Counted from the first letter of the stretch, positions 27,412-36,416 are shown. The stretch is 64,000 nucleotides of DNA from CAVYVZ01 sp963772065 (GCA_963772065.1 CAVYVZ010000011.1:17350-81349), one strand, 5' to 3'. Translations and numbers: made by a program. The notes: generated by a model not told the origin, from the letters alone.

Positions 27412-28400
27412 TGCGGTCGAAGGTCACCACGGCCTGGCGGACCGTGCGCGCGGCACGGAAGTTCGTGCGTGGGCTGCTCCACACGCAGCATCCGCTGCTC
27501 GTCCACGTCGTCCCCATCAGGCGTTGCAACATCGATTGCGGATACTGCAACGAGTACGACAAGGTGTCGCCGCCGGTGCCGTACGACGCGATGTGCGAGC
27601 GCATCGACAGGCTGGCGGCCCTCGGCGCGTCGGTGGTCGCCTTCAGCGGCGGCGAGCCGATGCTTCATCCGCAGCTCGACGATTTGATCCGGCGCATCCG
27701 CAGCCACGGGATGATGGCCGGTCTCATCACCAACGGCTACTTTCTCGTCGAGGAGCGCATCAAGCGCCTGAACGCAGCGGGCCTCGACTACCTGCAGATC
27801 AGCATCGACAACGTGATCCCGGACGAAGTGTCGAAGAAAAGCCTCAAGGTACTCGACGCCAAGCTGCAGCTGCTCGCCGCCCATGCCGCGTTTCAGGTCA
27901 ACATCAACTCGGTGCTTGGCGGCGGGATCAAGAATCCTGAGGACGCGCGCACGATCAACCGCCGCGCCCGTGAGCTCGGGTTCACGACCTCGATCGGCAT
28001 CATCCACGACGGTCTCGGCCAGCTGAAGCCGCTCGGACCCGCCGAGCGCTCCGTGTACGACGACGTGTCGGGCCAGATCAGCCGCGCCTCGAACGTGCTC
28101 GCCAACATCTACTCAGGCATCCGCGACTTCCAATCGAATCTCGTCGAAGGGAAGCCCAACGAGTGGCGCTGCCGCGCGGGGGCGCGATATCTGTACGTCT
28201 GCGAAAACGGGCTCGTCCACTACTGCTCGCAGCAGCGCGGCATGCCGGGCACTCCCCTGACGAAGTACGGCGCGAGCGACATCCGCCGCGAGTTCAACGC
28301 GCCGAAATCGTGCGCGCCGATGTGCACGATCGGTTGTGTCCACCGGGTGTCCTTCATGGACTACTGGCGGAAGCCGCAGACCGGCGAATACTCGATTTAA
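27411..28400 (+). CDS. Radical SAM protein, second of a pair
   Basis: About 329 aa. Seen: VPIRRCNIDCGYCNEYDK (C-x3-C-x2-C cluster site), VVAFSGGEPMLHPQLDDLI, GLITNGYFLVEERI and LDYLQISIDNV. A C-terminal Cys-rich part (CRAGARYLYVCENGLVHYC, then CAPMCTIGC) looks like a SPASM/twitch auxiliary-cluster region. ATG overlaps the preceding TGA (TGATG), so both enzymes are made from one mRNA with the RidA protein. The pairing suggests sequential steps on one substrate. The gene converges on the PLD gene with a 4-bp overlap. Confidence 0.78.
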   Translation: MRSKVTTAWRTVRAARKFVRGLLHTQHPLLVHVVPIRRCNIDCGYCNEYDKVSPPVPYDAMCERIDRLAALGASVVAFSGGEPMLHPQLDDLIRRIRSHGMMAGLITNGYFLVEERIKRLNAAGLDYLQISIDNVIPDEVSKKSLKVLDAKLQLLAAHAAFQVNINSVLGGGIKNPEDARTINRRARELGFTTSIGIIHDGLGQLKPLGPAERSVYDDVSGQISRASNVLANIYSGIRDFQSNLVEGKPNEWRCRAGARYLYVCENGLVHYCSQQRGMPGTPLTKYGASDIRREFNAPKSCAPMCTIGCVHRVSFMDYWRKPQTGEYSI

Positions 28401-29320
28401 CGTGACGCGGCCGCGGCGAGCTCCGGCTCTTCGCTCGCCTGCTTCTGCTCCTTCTTCTGTTCTTTGAGCAGTTTGGCGCCTGTCTCGGTTTTCGCCCAGT
28501 CGGCTTCGAAGTTATCCAGCAGCTTCTTGACGACCTTTGCGTCTTTCGTCAGCAGCCCCACCTCCCGCCGGCTGTCCAGCTCCAGCCCGCGAAGACTCTG
28601 GCTGCCCACGAACGCCCGGTCGCCGTCGCGAATCATGGCGCGTGTGTGCAATCGCTTCCCAGCGAACTTCGCGACCTTGACGGCCTCGTCTCCCCTCTTC
28701 GACAGCTTGCCGATCAGGCGCACGTCCACGCCTGCCTTCGCACGCTGCTGCAGGAGGCGAATCATCTGAGGATCGCTCACCTTCGGATCCCAGATGAACA
28801 GCTGCTTTTTCGCCCGCTTGATGAAAGTCGCCAGTTGTTCGCGCGCGTTCTCGGGGCTGACCACCAGCGAGTCGAGCCCCGGTTCGAACTCCTGCTTCGC
28901 CGCGTCGGCCTCGAAGAGCCGCATGGCTTCTTGCACGGTGCGCCGATCGCCGCACACGAGGCCGAAGCTGCGGCTCTTCAAGTCGATCGCCGTGTAGTTG
29001 AAGCCGTAGACGTGAAGCCGGGCGCGGTCGACGATCATCATCTTCCCGTGGTAACGCACGAGGTCGTCAGCGGTTCGCGTAACGGTCACGCCGGCGTCGA
29101 GCATGCGCTGCTCGAGCTGCCTCAGCCGTTTCTCCCCTCCGGAGTTTGTGTGGGCAATGAGTGCCCGGACGACGACCCCCCGCCCGACCGCCGCCTCGAT
29201 TGCCTTCTCGACCGCCTTCAGGTCGAACCTGAAGATGATGAGATCGAGAGACCGCGACGCTCGCTTGATTGCGTTGAGAATCGGCTCGAGGCCGTCATCT
29301 GGCTGTACGATCAAATCCAC
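28397..29320 (-). CDS. Cytoplasmic PLD-family protein
   Basis: About 307 aa with two PLD-type repeats and no signal peptide. The first has YHGKMMIVDRARLHVYGFNYT, a full H-x-K-x4-D signature. The second has LHTRAMIRDGDRAFVGSQSL, where Lys is replaced by Arg. The C-terminus is a charged Lys/Glu/Gln tail (KEQKKEQKQASEEPELAA). Possible activities are phosphodiesterase or nuclease; the Arg change makes full catalysis uncertain. The gene is divergent from the hypothetical gene at 29410. Confidence 0.75.
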   Translation of the reverse strand: MDLIVQPDDGLEPILNAIKRASRSLDLIIFRFDLKAVEKAIEAAVGRGVVVRALIAHTNSGGEKRLRQLEQRMLDAGVTVTRTADDLVRYHGKMMIVDRARLHVYGFNYTAIDLKSRSFGLVCGDRRTVQEAMRLFEADAAKQEFEPGLDSLVVSPENAREQLATFIKRAKKQLFIWDPKVSDPQMIRLLQQRAKAGVDVRLIGKLSKRGDEAVKVAKFAGKRLHTRAMIRDGDRAFVGSQSLRGLELDSRREVGLLTKDAKVVKKLLDNFEADWAKTETGAKLLKEQKKEQKQASEEPELAAAASR

Positions 29321-29409
29321 ACGCTATCCTCGAAAGCTCGGCCGTAAGGGGCACGGCTCTTGAACACTTCAGTCCGCCAGCCGAGTCTGAGCAAAGAGGG
29401 GACCATCTG

Positions 29410-29952
29410 ATGACCACGATGCTTGCCGCGCTCGCGTTGGTGGCTGTGACCGTGCAGGCCGCAGCGGTGAACCCCCAGGCGGCGGCCCTAACCGAATTCT
29501 CACAACGGGTCAAAGCCTATGTGGCGCTGCGCGCCAAGCTTGCCAAGCAGCTGGAGCCGATCGGGACGACCGCAAGCGCGAGCGAGCTTCAAGCGCGTCA
29601 GGACGCGCTCGCCGCGGCGCTCCGGAAGGCGCGTGCCCGCGCGAAGCCGGGCGATCTGATTCCTCAGCCGGTGCGACGACAGATTCGCGAGACCGTGGTC
29701 GCGGACTTCCGCGGCCGTCAACCCGCCACGCAGCGCGCGACGCTCGAGGAAGTGCCGACGGGCCCGCTGCCCGGTATCAACAAGAACTACCCGGAAAACG
29801 CGGCGCTTGCAACGGTGCCGCCGCTGCTCCTTCAGAACCTGCCACCCCTGCCTGACAATCTTCAATACCGATTCTTTGGACGTCACCTCGTGATTCTCGA
29901 CGGCGACGTCGAGATTGTGGTCGACTATGTCCAGAACGTGGTCCCACGCTGA
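29410..29952 (+). CDS. Secreted hypothetical protein
   Basis: 180 aa, not recognised. The N-terminus MTTMLAALALVAVTVQAAAV looks like a signal peptide. A helical region (residues about 25-85, with LAKQLEPIGTTASASELQAR) could form a coiled coil. The C-terminus has LPDNLQYRFFGRHLVILDGD and VEIVVDYVQNVVPR, a small beta-rich end. The stop overlaps the ATG of the metallophosphatase (TGATG), so the two are made together. The 89-bp divergent gap upstream contains GGGCAC-GGCTC-TTGAA near 29360-29376, a near-miss to a sigma-54 site lacking the -12 GC. Confidence 0.55.
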   Translation: MTTMLAALALVAVTVQAAAVNPQAAALTEFSQRVKAYVALRAKLAKQLEPIGTTASASELQARQDALAAALRKARARAKPGDLIPQPVRRQIRETVVADFRGRQPATQRATLEEVPTGPLPGINKNYPENAALATVPPLLLQNLPPLPDNLQYRFFGRHLVILDGDVEIVVDYVQNVVPR

Positions 29953-30892
29953 TGGTGCGCGTATCAGACATGATCGCTCGATCGCTCGTCGCCTTCGTTG
30001 CCATCGCCTCGATGGCCTGCGCGCCCGCTCGAGCGGTGCAGACGCAGCAGACCGCGCCCGCCAGCTCGCCGCCAGCAGCGGCTGTGCCGGCCGGCGTACT
30101 CCCGAACGCCAAGGATTCGGTGAAGTTCCTCGTGATCGGGGACTCAGGAACCGGAGGGAACGCGCAGTACCAGCTGGCCGAGCAGATGGTCCAGGCCTAC
30201 GCGCGGTTCAAGTTCGAGTTCGCGATCATGCTCGGCGACAACCTGTACGGCAGCGAGAACCCGAGCGACTACGCCAACAAGTTCGAGAAGCCGTACAAGC
30301 AGCTGCTCGACGCGGGCGTCAAGTTCTATGCGGCGCTCGGGAACCATGACGAGCCTGCGCAGCGCTTCTACAAGCCGTTCAACATGGACGGCAAGCGGTA
30401 TTACATGTTCGAGAAGGGCGACGTCGACTTCTTCGTCCTCGACAGCACGTACATGCCGCCGCCGCAGGTGGAGTGGCTCCAGAAGGAGCTCGAGGGCAAC
30501 AACAAGAAATGGAAGATCGCGTACTTCCATCACCCGATCTACTCATCGGGTGAACGGCACGGATCGGAAGTGGACCTGCGTGCACTCGTCGAACCGCTCT
30601 TCCTGAAGAACGGCGTCGACGTGGTCTTTGCCGGCCACGAGCATTTCTACGAACGGCTGAAGCCGCAGCAGGGGATCTACTACTTCACCAGGGCGGCGCC
30701 GCGAAGCTGCGCCGCGGCAACATCCGCGACAACTCGGCGATGACGGCGAAGGGCTTCGATACGGACAACTCGTTCACGCTCGTCGAGATCGAAGGCGACC
30801 GGATGTTCTTCGAGACCATCTCGCGGCGCGGCGTCATCGTCGATTCCGGCGTCATCCCGCGACGGGAGACGGCGACGACCGCACCTCGATAA
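29952..30892 (+). CDS. Secreted calcineurin-like metallophosphoesterase, frameshifted
   Basis: About 313 aa after repair. A signal peptide with CAPARA (possible lipoprotein Cys) precedes the metal site: FLVIGDSGTGGNAQ (D-x-G), FAIMLGDNLYGS (GDN), YAALGNHDEPAQRFY (GNH[DE]), KIAYFHHPIYSSG and VVFAGHEHFYERLKP (GHxH). That order is the purple-acid-phosphatase-like group. The frame is lost near 30693, after YYFT, where one base appears missing; continuing in the other frame gives GGAAKLRRGNIRDNSAMTAK to a TAA at 30892. The site is not a GTAC. The last 41 bp overlap the convergent SulP gene. Confidence 0.77.
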
Positions 30893-32546
30893 TCTCCTGC
30901 GCGCGATCGAGCGCCGCCTGCACGTTCGGCAGGATGTTGCGGTCCCCCACGTGGCGGTGGAACTCCGCCTGGTGCATCAGGTTGGCGGGCTGGGACGGCG
31001 CTCCGCAGAGAAGCAGCGTCTTGCCCGACTCGCGGAGCTTGTCGGCGAAGTCCTGTATCGCCCGCAGCCCCGTTGCATCGATCGCCGTCATGTTCCGCAG
31101 GCGCAGCACGACGACGGGCGCCATCTCCGGGATGTGCGAAATCAACCGCGTCAGCTTGTCCGTCGCGCCGAACAGGAACGGCCCATGGATGCGGTAGATC
31201 GTCACGTAGTCCGGGATCCGCTTGTCCTGCAGGATGTGGAGCCGCCCGTACTCGATGTAGTCGTCCGTCACGCGTGACACGGTGGTGGTCGCGGCGACGC
31301 GCCTGATGAACAGGAGGGCCGCCAGAATCATGCCGGCTTCGACCGCGACCGTGAGATCGGCAAGCACCGTCAGGGCGAATGTCACTCCCCAGACGAGGCG
31401 GTCGGTCCAGCCTTGCTTCATCAGCTCGGGGATCTCGTGCCATTCGCCCATGTTCCAGGCGACGACCACGAGGATCGCGGCGAGGACGGCCATCGGGATG
31501 TAGCTCGCCCACCCGGCGGCGAACAGCAGAACGAAGAGCAGCGTCGCCGCATGCAGCATGCCGGCGACGGGCGTCTTCGCGCCCGATCGAATGTTCGTCG
31601 CGGTGCGCGCGATCGCGCCGGTGGCCGGAAGCCCGCCCACCATCGGCGAGACGATGTTCGCAATGCCCTGGGCGAAGAGCTCCACGTTGGAATTGTGCTG
31701 GTCGCCGCTCATGCGATCGGCCACGACCGCCGACATCAGCGATTCGATCGCGCCGAGCATCGCCACCGTCAGCGTCGGCGACAGCAGCGTGAGAATGAGG
31801 TCGGGCCTGAACTGCGGCAGCGCGAACTCGGGGAGGCCGGCAGGGATGCCGCCGAAGCGCGTTCCGATCGTATCGACGGGGATTCCGAACACCGCCACGG
31901 CGGCTGTGGCGGCCGCCAGCGCCACGATGTAGCCGGGGATCCTCGGAACCAGCCGCGCGCAGGTCAGGATCAGGGCCAGGGCCGACACCGCAACCGCGGT
32001 GTTTGGAATCGACAGCGTGTCGGCGCTCCCAAGCAGCGCCTCCATGCGGCCGAGGAATTCCCCCGGCATGTGGTCGGGAGCGAGACCGAAGAAATCCTTG
32101 ATCTGGGTGCTCGCGATGATGAGCGCAATGCCGTTCGTGAAGCCGATGACGACCGGCCGCGGGATGAATCGCACGGCGGTGCCAGTGCCTGTGAGCCCCA
32201 TGACGACGAGCAGGACCCCGGCCATCATGGTGCACATGAACAGGCCGTCGACGCCGTGCTCGGCGATGATGCCGGAGACGACCACCACGAAGGCGCCCGT
32301 GGGGCCGCCGATCTGCACGCGCGAGCCGCCGAGCGCGGAGATGATGAAGCCGGTCACGACGGCGCAGTAGATCCCCGCCTGCGGCGTCATGCCCGACGAG
32401 ATCGCAAACGCCATGGCCAGCGGCAACGCGACGAGTCCGACCGTGACACCGGCCAGAGCGTCGGACGCGAACGTGCGAACGGAATATTGGCGAAGGGCGA
32501 GGATGGATGCCGGCAGCCACTGCCGCGCCTGGACTGATGTTCTCAT
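30852..32546 (-). CDS. SulP-family anion transporter with STAS domain
   Basis: 564 aa. The membrane domain has about 12-14 hydrophobic segments, with VGLVALPLAMAFAISSGMTP near the start (the SulP signature region) and the conserved VQIGGPTGAFVVVV and GLPATGAIARTATNIRSGAK. The C-terminal STAS domain (about residues 440-550) has VVVLRLRNMTAIDATGLRAI. SulP proteins carry sulfate, bicarbonate or other anions, usually with protons or Na+. The ATG at 32546 has no Shine-Dalgarno because the leader consists of the tandem repeat 32547-32623. Its 3' end overlaps the metallophosphatase gene by 41 bp. Confidence 0.87.
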   Translation of the reverse strand: MRTSVQARQWLPASILALRQYSVRTFASDALAGVTVGLVALPLAMAFAISSGMTPQAGIYCAVVTGFIISALGGSRVQIGGPTGAFVVVVSGIIAEHGVDGLFMCTMMAGVLLVVMGLTGTGTAVRFIPRPVVIGFTNGIALIIASTQIKDFFGLAPDHMPGEFLGRMEALLGSADTLSIPNTAVAVSALALILTCARLVPRIPGYIVALAAATAAVAVFGIPVDTIGTRFGGIPAGLPEFALPQFRPDLILTLLSPTLTVAMLGAIESLMSAVVADRMSGDQHNSNVELFAQGIANIVSPMVGGLPATGAIARTATNIRSGAKTPVAGMLHAATLLFVLLFAAGWASYIPMAVLAAILVVVAWNMGEWHEIPELMKQGWTDRLVWGVTFALTVLADLTVAVEAGMILAALLFIRRVAATTTVSRVTDDYIEYGRLHILQDKRIPDYVTIYRIHGPFLFGATDKLTRLISHIPEMAPVVVLRLRNMTAIDATGLRAIQDFADKLRESGKTLLLCGAPSQPANLMHQAEFHRHVGDRNILPNVQAALDRAQEIIEVRSSPSPVAG

Positions 32547-32623
32547 GCCGGAACTGACGAACCGACGAACCGACGAACCTAGACGAACTGACGAACTGAC
32601 GAACCTACGAACCTACGAACCGA
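32547..32623. repeat. Tandem GACGAACY words filling the ROK-SulP spacer
   Basis: About nine degenerate 8-bp words of the type GACGAACC, GACGAACT and TACGAACC in a row. They begin directly at the SulP start codon and end at the ROK stop codon, so the whole 77-bp spacer is repeat. Unlike its relatives no inverted arm is seen. It is not a CRISPR array: the words abut with no unique spacers. Confidence 0.8.
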
Positions 32624-33538
32624 TTATCGGCCGGGCCACAACCAGGCTGCACCTCTGACGCCGCTCGATGCGCCATGCTTCGCGATGACCAGGCTGGTCT
32701 TCACCGCGTCTGCTCCCGCCCCGGCCGCGAAGACGTAGGGGATCCACAGGCGCGGCACGCGCTCGTAAAGACGCGGCGTGTTCGACATGCCGCCGCCAAG
32801 GACGATCACATCGGGGTCGAGGATGTTGATCACCGCCGCCAACGCCCGCGCGAGCCGGCTCTCGTACCGGGCCAGCGCGGCATCGGCTTCCTCCTCGCCG
32901 GATGCCGCGCGGGCGACGATCTCGCGCGCCGTCAGCGTGCGGCCCGTCGCGCGCTCGTAGTCGGCCGACAGGGCCGGCCCGGACAAGCGTGCTTCGATGC
33001 ACCCGTTGTGGCCGCAGTAGCAGCGCGGACCCGGATGCTCGTCCCCCTCGGGCCAGGGCAGCGGATTGTGGCCCCACTCGCCGGCAATCGCATTCGGGCC
33101 CGTGAGCACGTGGCCTCGCACGGCGATCCCCGCGCCGACGCCGGTGCCGAGGATGACGCCGAACACGACCTCGGCACCGGCGGCCGCGCCATCGATGACC
33201 TCGGAGAGCACGAAGCAATTGGCGTCGTTGGCTGCGCGGACGGGGCGTCCAACGTGCTTCTCCAGGTCGTGGACCAGCGGCCGGCCGAGCAGCCACGTCG
33301 AGTTGGCGTTCTTGACGAGGCCCGTCGTCGGCGACGGCGCGCCGGGAATGCCGACGCCGATCGTTCCTCGCATCGACGTCTCGGCCTCGATCACGTTTAC
33401 CAGGTCCGCGATGGCCCGGAGCGTGCCTTCGTAGTCCTCGCGAGGCGTCTGCACACGGTGCCGCGCCAGCTCGCGCCCGTCGTCCGCAACCGCGAGAGCT
33501 TCGATTTTGGTGCCCCCAAGGTCCACGCCGATGCGCAT
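32624..33538 (-). CDS. ROK-family sugar kinase
   Basis: 304 aa. Seen: MRIGVDLGGTKIEALAV (phosphate-1 ATP motif), GVGIPGAPSPTTGLVKNANS, VRAANDANCFVLSE (catalytic Asp in ANDAN), GVILGTGVGAGIAVRG, AGEWGHNPLPW with HPGPRCYCGHNGCIE (H-x-n-C-x-C-G-x2-G-C zinc motif) and VIVLGGGMSN. These are the features of bacterial ROK glucokinase/fructokinase-type enzymes. Sugar specificity is not readable. It starts 8 bp after the repaired end of the MerR gene, with which it probably forms an operon. Confidence 0.86.
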   Translation of the reverse strand: MRIGVDLGGTKIEALAVADDGRELARHRVQTPREDYEGTLRAIADLVNVIEAETSMRGTIGVGIPGAPSPTTGLVKNANSTWLLGRPLVHDLEKHVGRPVRAANDANCFVLSEVIDGAAAGAEVVFGVILGTGVGAGIAVRGHVLTGPNAIAGEWGHNPLPWPEGDEHPGPRCYCGHNGCIEARLSGPALSADYERATGRTLTAREIVARAASGEEEADAALARYESRLARALAAVINILDPDVIVLGGGMSNTPRLYERVPRLWIPYVFAAGAGADAVKTSLVIAKHGASSGVRGAAWLWPGR

Positions 33539-33546
33539 CGACTCAC

Positions 33547-34011
33547 TATAATTCGTCCGTTGTGCGCTTGCCTTGTGAGAGGGGGCGTCCAGCCGACGCG
33601 CGGCGCCCGGTTCGAGCAAGCGCGTCCAGGAGACCGGCGCGTGCGCCGGGCGGAATCGCGGCCAGGCGCGACGTCCCATTCCTCGACGAGCGACTGCAGC
33701 TCGAGGCGCAGGTCGCGGAGCTCCCGGATCCTGGCGTCGAGCGCCTTCAGGCGCGCCGCGGCGATCGCGCGGACTTCGCGGCACGGCGCGCCTCCCGCGT
33801 CGCGCTGGCGCAGGACGCGGGCGAGATCGTCGAGCGAGAACCCCATGTCGAGCGCGCGCTGGATCAGACGCACGCGGCGAAGGGCGCTGTCCGGGTAGTC
33901 ACGATATCCGTTCGCGGCCCGATGCGGAGCCGCGAGCAGCCCCCTTTTCTCGTAGTGACGCAGCGTGTCGCCGCTCACGCCCGCCTGCCTCGCCAGCTCT
34001 CCGGATCTCAT
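33547..34011 (-). CDS. MerR-family transcription regulator, frameshifted near its end
   Basis: About 154 aa after repair. The N-terminal winged helix is typical: MRSGELARQAGVSGDTLRHY with EKRGLL, then GYRDYPDSALRRVRLIQRA and LDMGFSLDDLARVL. A dimerisation coiled coil follows (IAAARLKALDARIRELRDLR). After LVEEWD an indel near 33668-33675 shifts the frame; continuing in the other frame reads RLAAIPPGARAGLLDALART to a TAG at 33547. Only one Cys is seen in the effector region, so metal sensing is not evident. The start overlaps the stop of the gene at 34008 (ATGA). Confidence 0.78.
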
Positions 34012-34469
34012 TCTTTCTGGATCGTAAGCGGATCGCCGGTGCGATGATCGGTGATTTGGAAGCGCAGGAAGGCGTGCACGGCCTCGAGCGCCGCGGCGTG
34101 TGCCGTGGTGATCCGGATGCGGCTGCCAGACGGCAGCGACTCGAGCCGATAGGAGATCTCGTTCTTGAGGCGCGTCATCACATCTGAGCCCGGCGGGTTC
34201 TTTGCGTGAATCAGCATCGGCGCCGTGAAGTCGCCGTCGCGGAACATCTGTGCGATGTGCGTGAGGTGCCCGCGGATCTGCGCCGTGCTTTCCGCATCGG
34301 CGGCGTCCTTGGCGGTGACCTCGATCTCGCCGCCATCGGACCGCAGCCTGAAATGATGCGTCGTCTTTTCATGCGAGAAGCCCATGACCGCATCGCCACG
34401 CCGATTCACCTCGGCGTGAGGGTCATGTGTGGGTTGCTGAACGAGTGCAAGGAGCAGCATCAGTGTCAT
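34008..34469 (-). CDS. Conserved secreted hypothetical protein
   Basis: 153 aa. A short hydrophobic N-terminus (MTLMLLLALVQQ) may be a signal peptide. The body has NRRGDAVMGFSHEKTTHHFRL and later AAALEAVHAFLRFQITDHRTG. From memory this resembles an Acidobacteriota-type family sometimes mislabelled as a carbamoyltransferase; I see no such active site. The conserved His pair in KTTHHF and the RFQITDH end are recognisable but carry no function I can name. Its stop overlaps the MerR start, so it is the first gene of a three-gene unit with the regulator and the ROK kinase. Confidence 0.6.
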   Translation of the reverse strand: MTLMLLLALVQQPTHDPHAEVNRRGDAVMGFSHEKTTHHFRLRSDGGEIEVTAKDAADAESTAQIRGHLTHIAQMFRDGDFTAPMLIHAKNPPGSDVMTRLKNEISYRLESLPSGSRIRITTAHAAALEAVHAFLRFQITDHRTGDPLTIQKE

Positions 34470-34765
34470 CGCGTCAGGCTAAACCTCCGCATCGTTCGGG
34501 TGTCAACTCTCGCACCAACGGGCACGCTGACTGTGCGCGCACGGCGCGGTCGGCTTGCCCGCGGCGCGCGCACCGCCGTCCGGTCACAGGCTAACCCGCG
34601 AGTCAACGGCAGACGCATTTGGACGCTAGGTGATGTTCCACTGACCAGCGGCTTTGCGGTGGGCACGCGACGGATAGCTCGCGATACACGCCGAAGGGTT
34701 TACCTTGACCGATCGTCGGCTTCCGAAGTCACTTATCGCGACCTCTTCCCGACATAACGCGAGGA
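34470..34765. other. Spacer without a recognisable gene
   Basis: 296 bp between two minus-strand genes. I see no credible coding frame, RNA gene, inverted repeat or promoter of known type here. Confidence 0.5.
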
Positions 34766-35056
34766 TCAGAAGCCCCGAAATTCGAGGTACGCCCGAACGG
34801 CGTTCCGGGCCTTGACTCCGTTGTTGCCGCCCGGGGCATTCTGCGCCATCACCGCGATGCTGCCGCGCACTCTGGCCGAGGGCTCGACAGGCGGTGTGGC
34901 CGCTGCCAGGGCCGCGACGATATGAGCGTCGAACTTTTCGAACAACTCGTCCGAGAACCTCTCCCGTTGCTGCGCGGTGCCGGCCTTCTGATTCTCGAAG
35001 AAGAACCCGACCAGTACCGTCCGCCCACCATAGTCCGACAGGGCCATCGCATCCAC
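34766..35056 (-). CDS. Small hypothetical protein
   Basis: 96 aa, not recognised. It reads ALSDYGGRTVLVGFFFENQK, then RERFSDELFEKFDAHIVAAL and ends in AVRAYLEFRGF. No signal peptide, cysteine pair or repeat is visible. It starts 4 bp after the envelope protein gene at 35061, the spacing of a co-transcribed gene. It could also be a misread tail domain, since this stretch holds sequencing-type indels. Confidence 0.4.
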   Translation of the reverse strand: MDAMALSDYGGRTVLVGFFFENQKAGTAQQRERFSDELFEKFDAHIVAALAAATPPVEPSARVRGSIAVMAQNAPGGNNGVKARNAVRAYLEFRGF

Positions 35057-35060
35057 TCCC

Positions 35061-36117
35061 TTAGAGCCCGAACACCCAGCCGAAGCCGACGGACCAGAAG
35101 TCCTTCTGCGATCGAAGCTGGCCGTACGGATTCACGCCACGATAGAACTGGACGAAGTACTGCTTCAGCGGTGTGCCGCTCGTTCCGGCCGGAACCGCGC
35201 GCCCGACCTGCAGGTTCCACGACCATTGACGTTGTTCGGGATTCTGCAGTGTCTGGTGATAGTTGTAGATCAACTTGTTCCGCACATCTGCCGAGACGTA
35301 CAGCTGGCGGCTCCGCCATTCCGGAAACCGGTATCGAGGCCGAAACTGGGTTCGTAGTTCTTGGTCGAGGGCGTGAGCGTCGCGTCATCGCTCCCCAGCA
35401 GATGGTTGGAGTAATAACCGTCCTCGTTCCACGGCGCCAGCCCACCGTGACGAACAGTCCAATTGTCGCCATCGGACAGCAACGCGTCGCCCTCGACAGA
35501 CAACCCGTATCCCAGTACTCGTAGCTAACGTTCACGCGTTCGAACGTCGGATCCTGGATGGCCAGGATCGTGTACTCGTCGCCGAGATGCGTGCTCTCGT
35601 GGTTCCATGGCACGAAGCGGACACCGAGCCTCAGGCGCTCGGTCAATCCGACCTGAAACTTCGTCATGAAGCCGAAGCGGTAATCCGTGTCCACGATCGG
35701 GTTGGAGGTGTCCTTGAAGTCTTCAATCACGTGGAACGACACGGGTATCCACAGACCCAAGCCCCATCGACCGGGTAGGAGAGTGCCAGCGGCCTCCTGA
35801 GACGAGAGCGTCAGAATCGGAAACTCGTCGCCGAGTGTAATCTGCCAGGCGAACCGGCTGCCGCGATTGACAGAATGAGGGAACTCGTCCGACCACCCCG
35901 GTACGAGCAACATATTCCGAGCGGGCCGCGGCTCGGCGAGAAGCGGCTCGTAGTAGGGTCGATCGCGAAAGAATCTGAACGTCGGCGAAGACTCCTGCGC
36001 CCCTACCGGTCGGCTCACGCCGAGAGCTGTGAGGAGCGCCACTATCACGAGGAACGAGCGCACGAAAGTGATCGGTGAGCTCGGCCGCACTTGTCGGACG
36101 ATACAAGCGATCTCCAT
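35061..36117 (-). CDS. DUF1207-like envelope protein, two frameshifts at inferred GTAC sites
   Basis: About 352 aa after repair. A signal peptide (FVRSFLVIVALLTALGVSRP, cleavage after GAQ) precedes FRDRPYYEPLLAEPRPARN and a beta-rich body with FAWQITLGDEFPILTL, TDYRFGFMTKFQVGL, VPWNHESTHLGDEY, YEYW, GLSVEGDALL and a C-terminal FWSVGFGWVFGL, an outer-membrane-barrel-like ending. Two single-base losses (35507-35511 and 35331-35335) split it. In both, GTATC stands where GTACTC is expected, since TACGGG and TACCGG must follow GAG on the coding strand. The DUF1207 assignment is from memory of this pattern and only moderately sure. Function unknown. Confidence 0.55.
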
Positions 36118-36416
36118 CTGTGGAGGATAACGGCCGCCGGCACGGAAGCGAACAGGGTGATGCACGGATCTTTTGAGCACGCAGTGCGTTGGTCACGTTC
36201 CAGGCGAAACCACGCTTAGAGGCTGTAACAACGGCGACGGCGTTCCGGGTGTGCCCCTCAAAGTCCCAATCGACCGACGGTTCCGGGTCCTGATGGCGTC
36301 CCAAATCCGGGCGGTGCCTGGAGCGCGCTCACCCAAGTGCGGTCGGCATGCCGGACCGCGCAGCGCGGGCGCGGCGTTGCGCTGGAAAACCTAGCGTCGG
36401 ATAACGGTATCCGCGA
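36118..36416. other. Spacer without a recognisable gene
   Basis: 299 bp upstream of the envelope gene and downstream of dnaE2. No credible coding frame, RNA gene or repeat of the hairpin family is seen. Confidence 0.5.

Noticed and set aside
29360..29376. Sigma-54 promoter before the hypothetical gene at 29410
   Set aside because: GGGCAC-GGCTC-TTGAA has the -24 half but lacks the GC dinucleotide of the -12 half, which is nearly invariant.
31413..32537. Long open frame antisense to SulP
   Set aside because: It lies wholly opposite a well-conserved transporter gene. Its composition (Arg/Asp/His-rich) is that of a third-codon GC shadow, and it has no ribosome-binding site or family motif.
32547..32623. 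CRISPR array
   Set aside because: Words of about 8 bp abut each other without unique spacers, and no cas gene is nearby.
34206..34757. Plus-strand frame reaching into the spacer before 34766
   Set aside because: It starts opposite a conserved minus-strand gene and its unique part has no recognisable protein features or ribosome-binding site.
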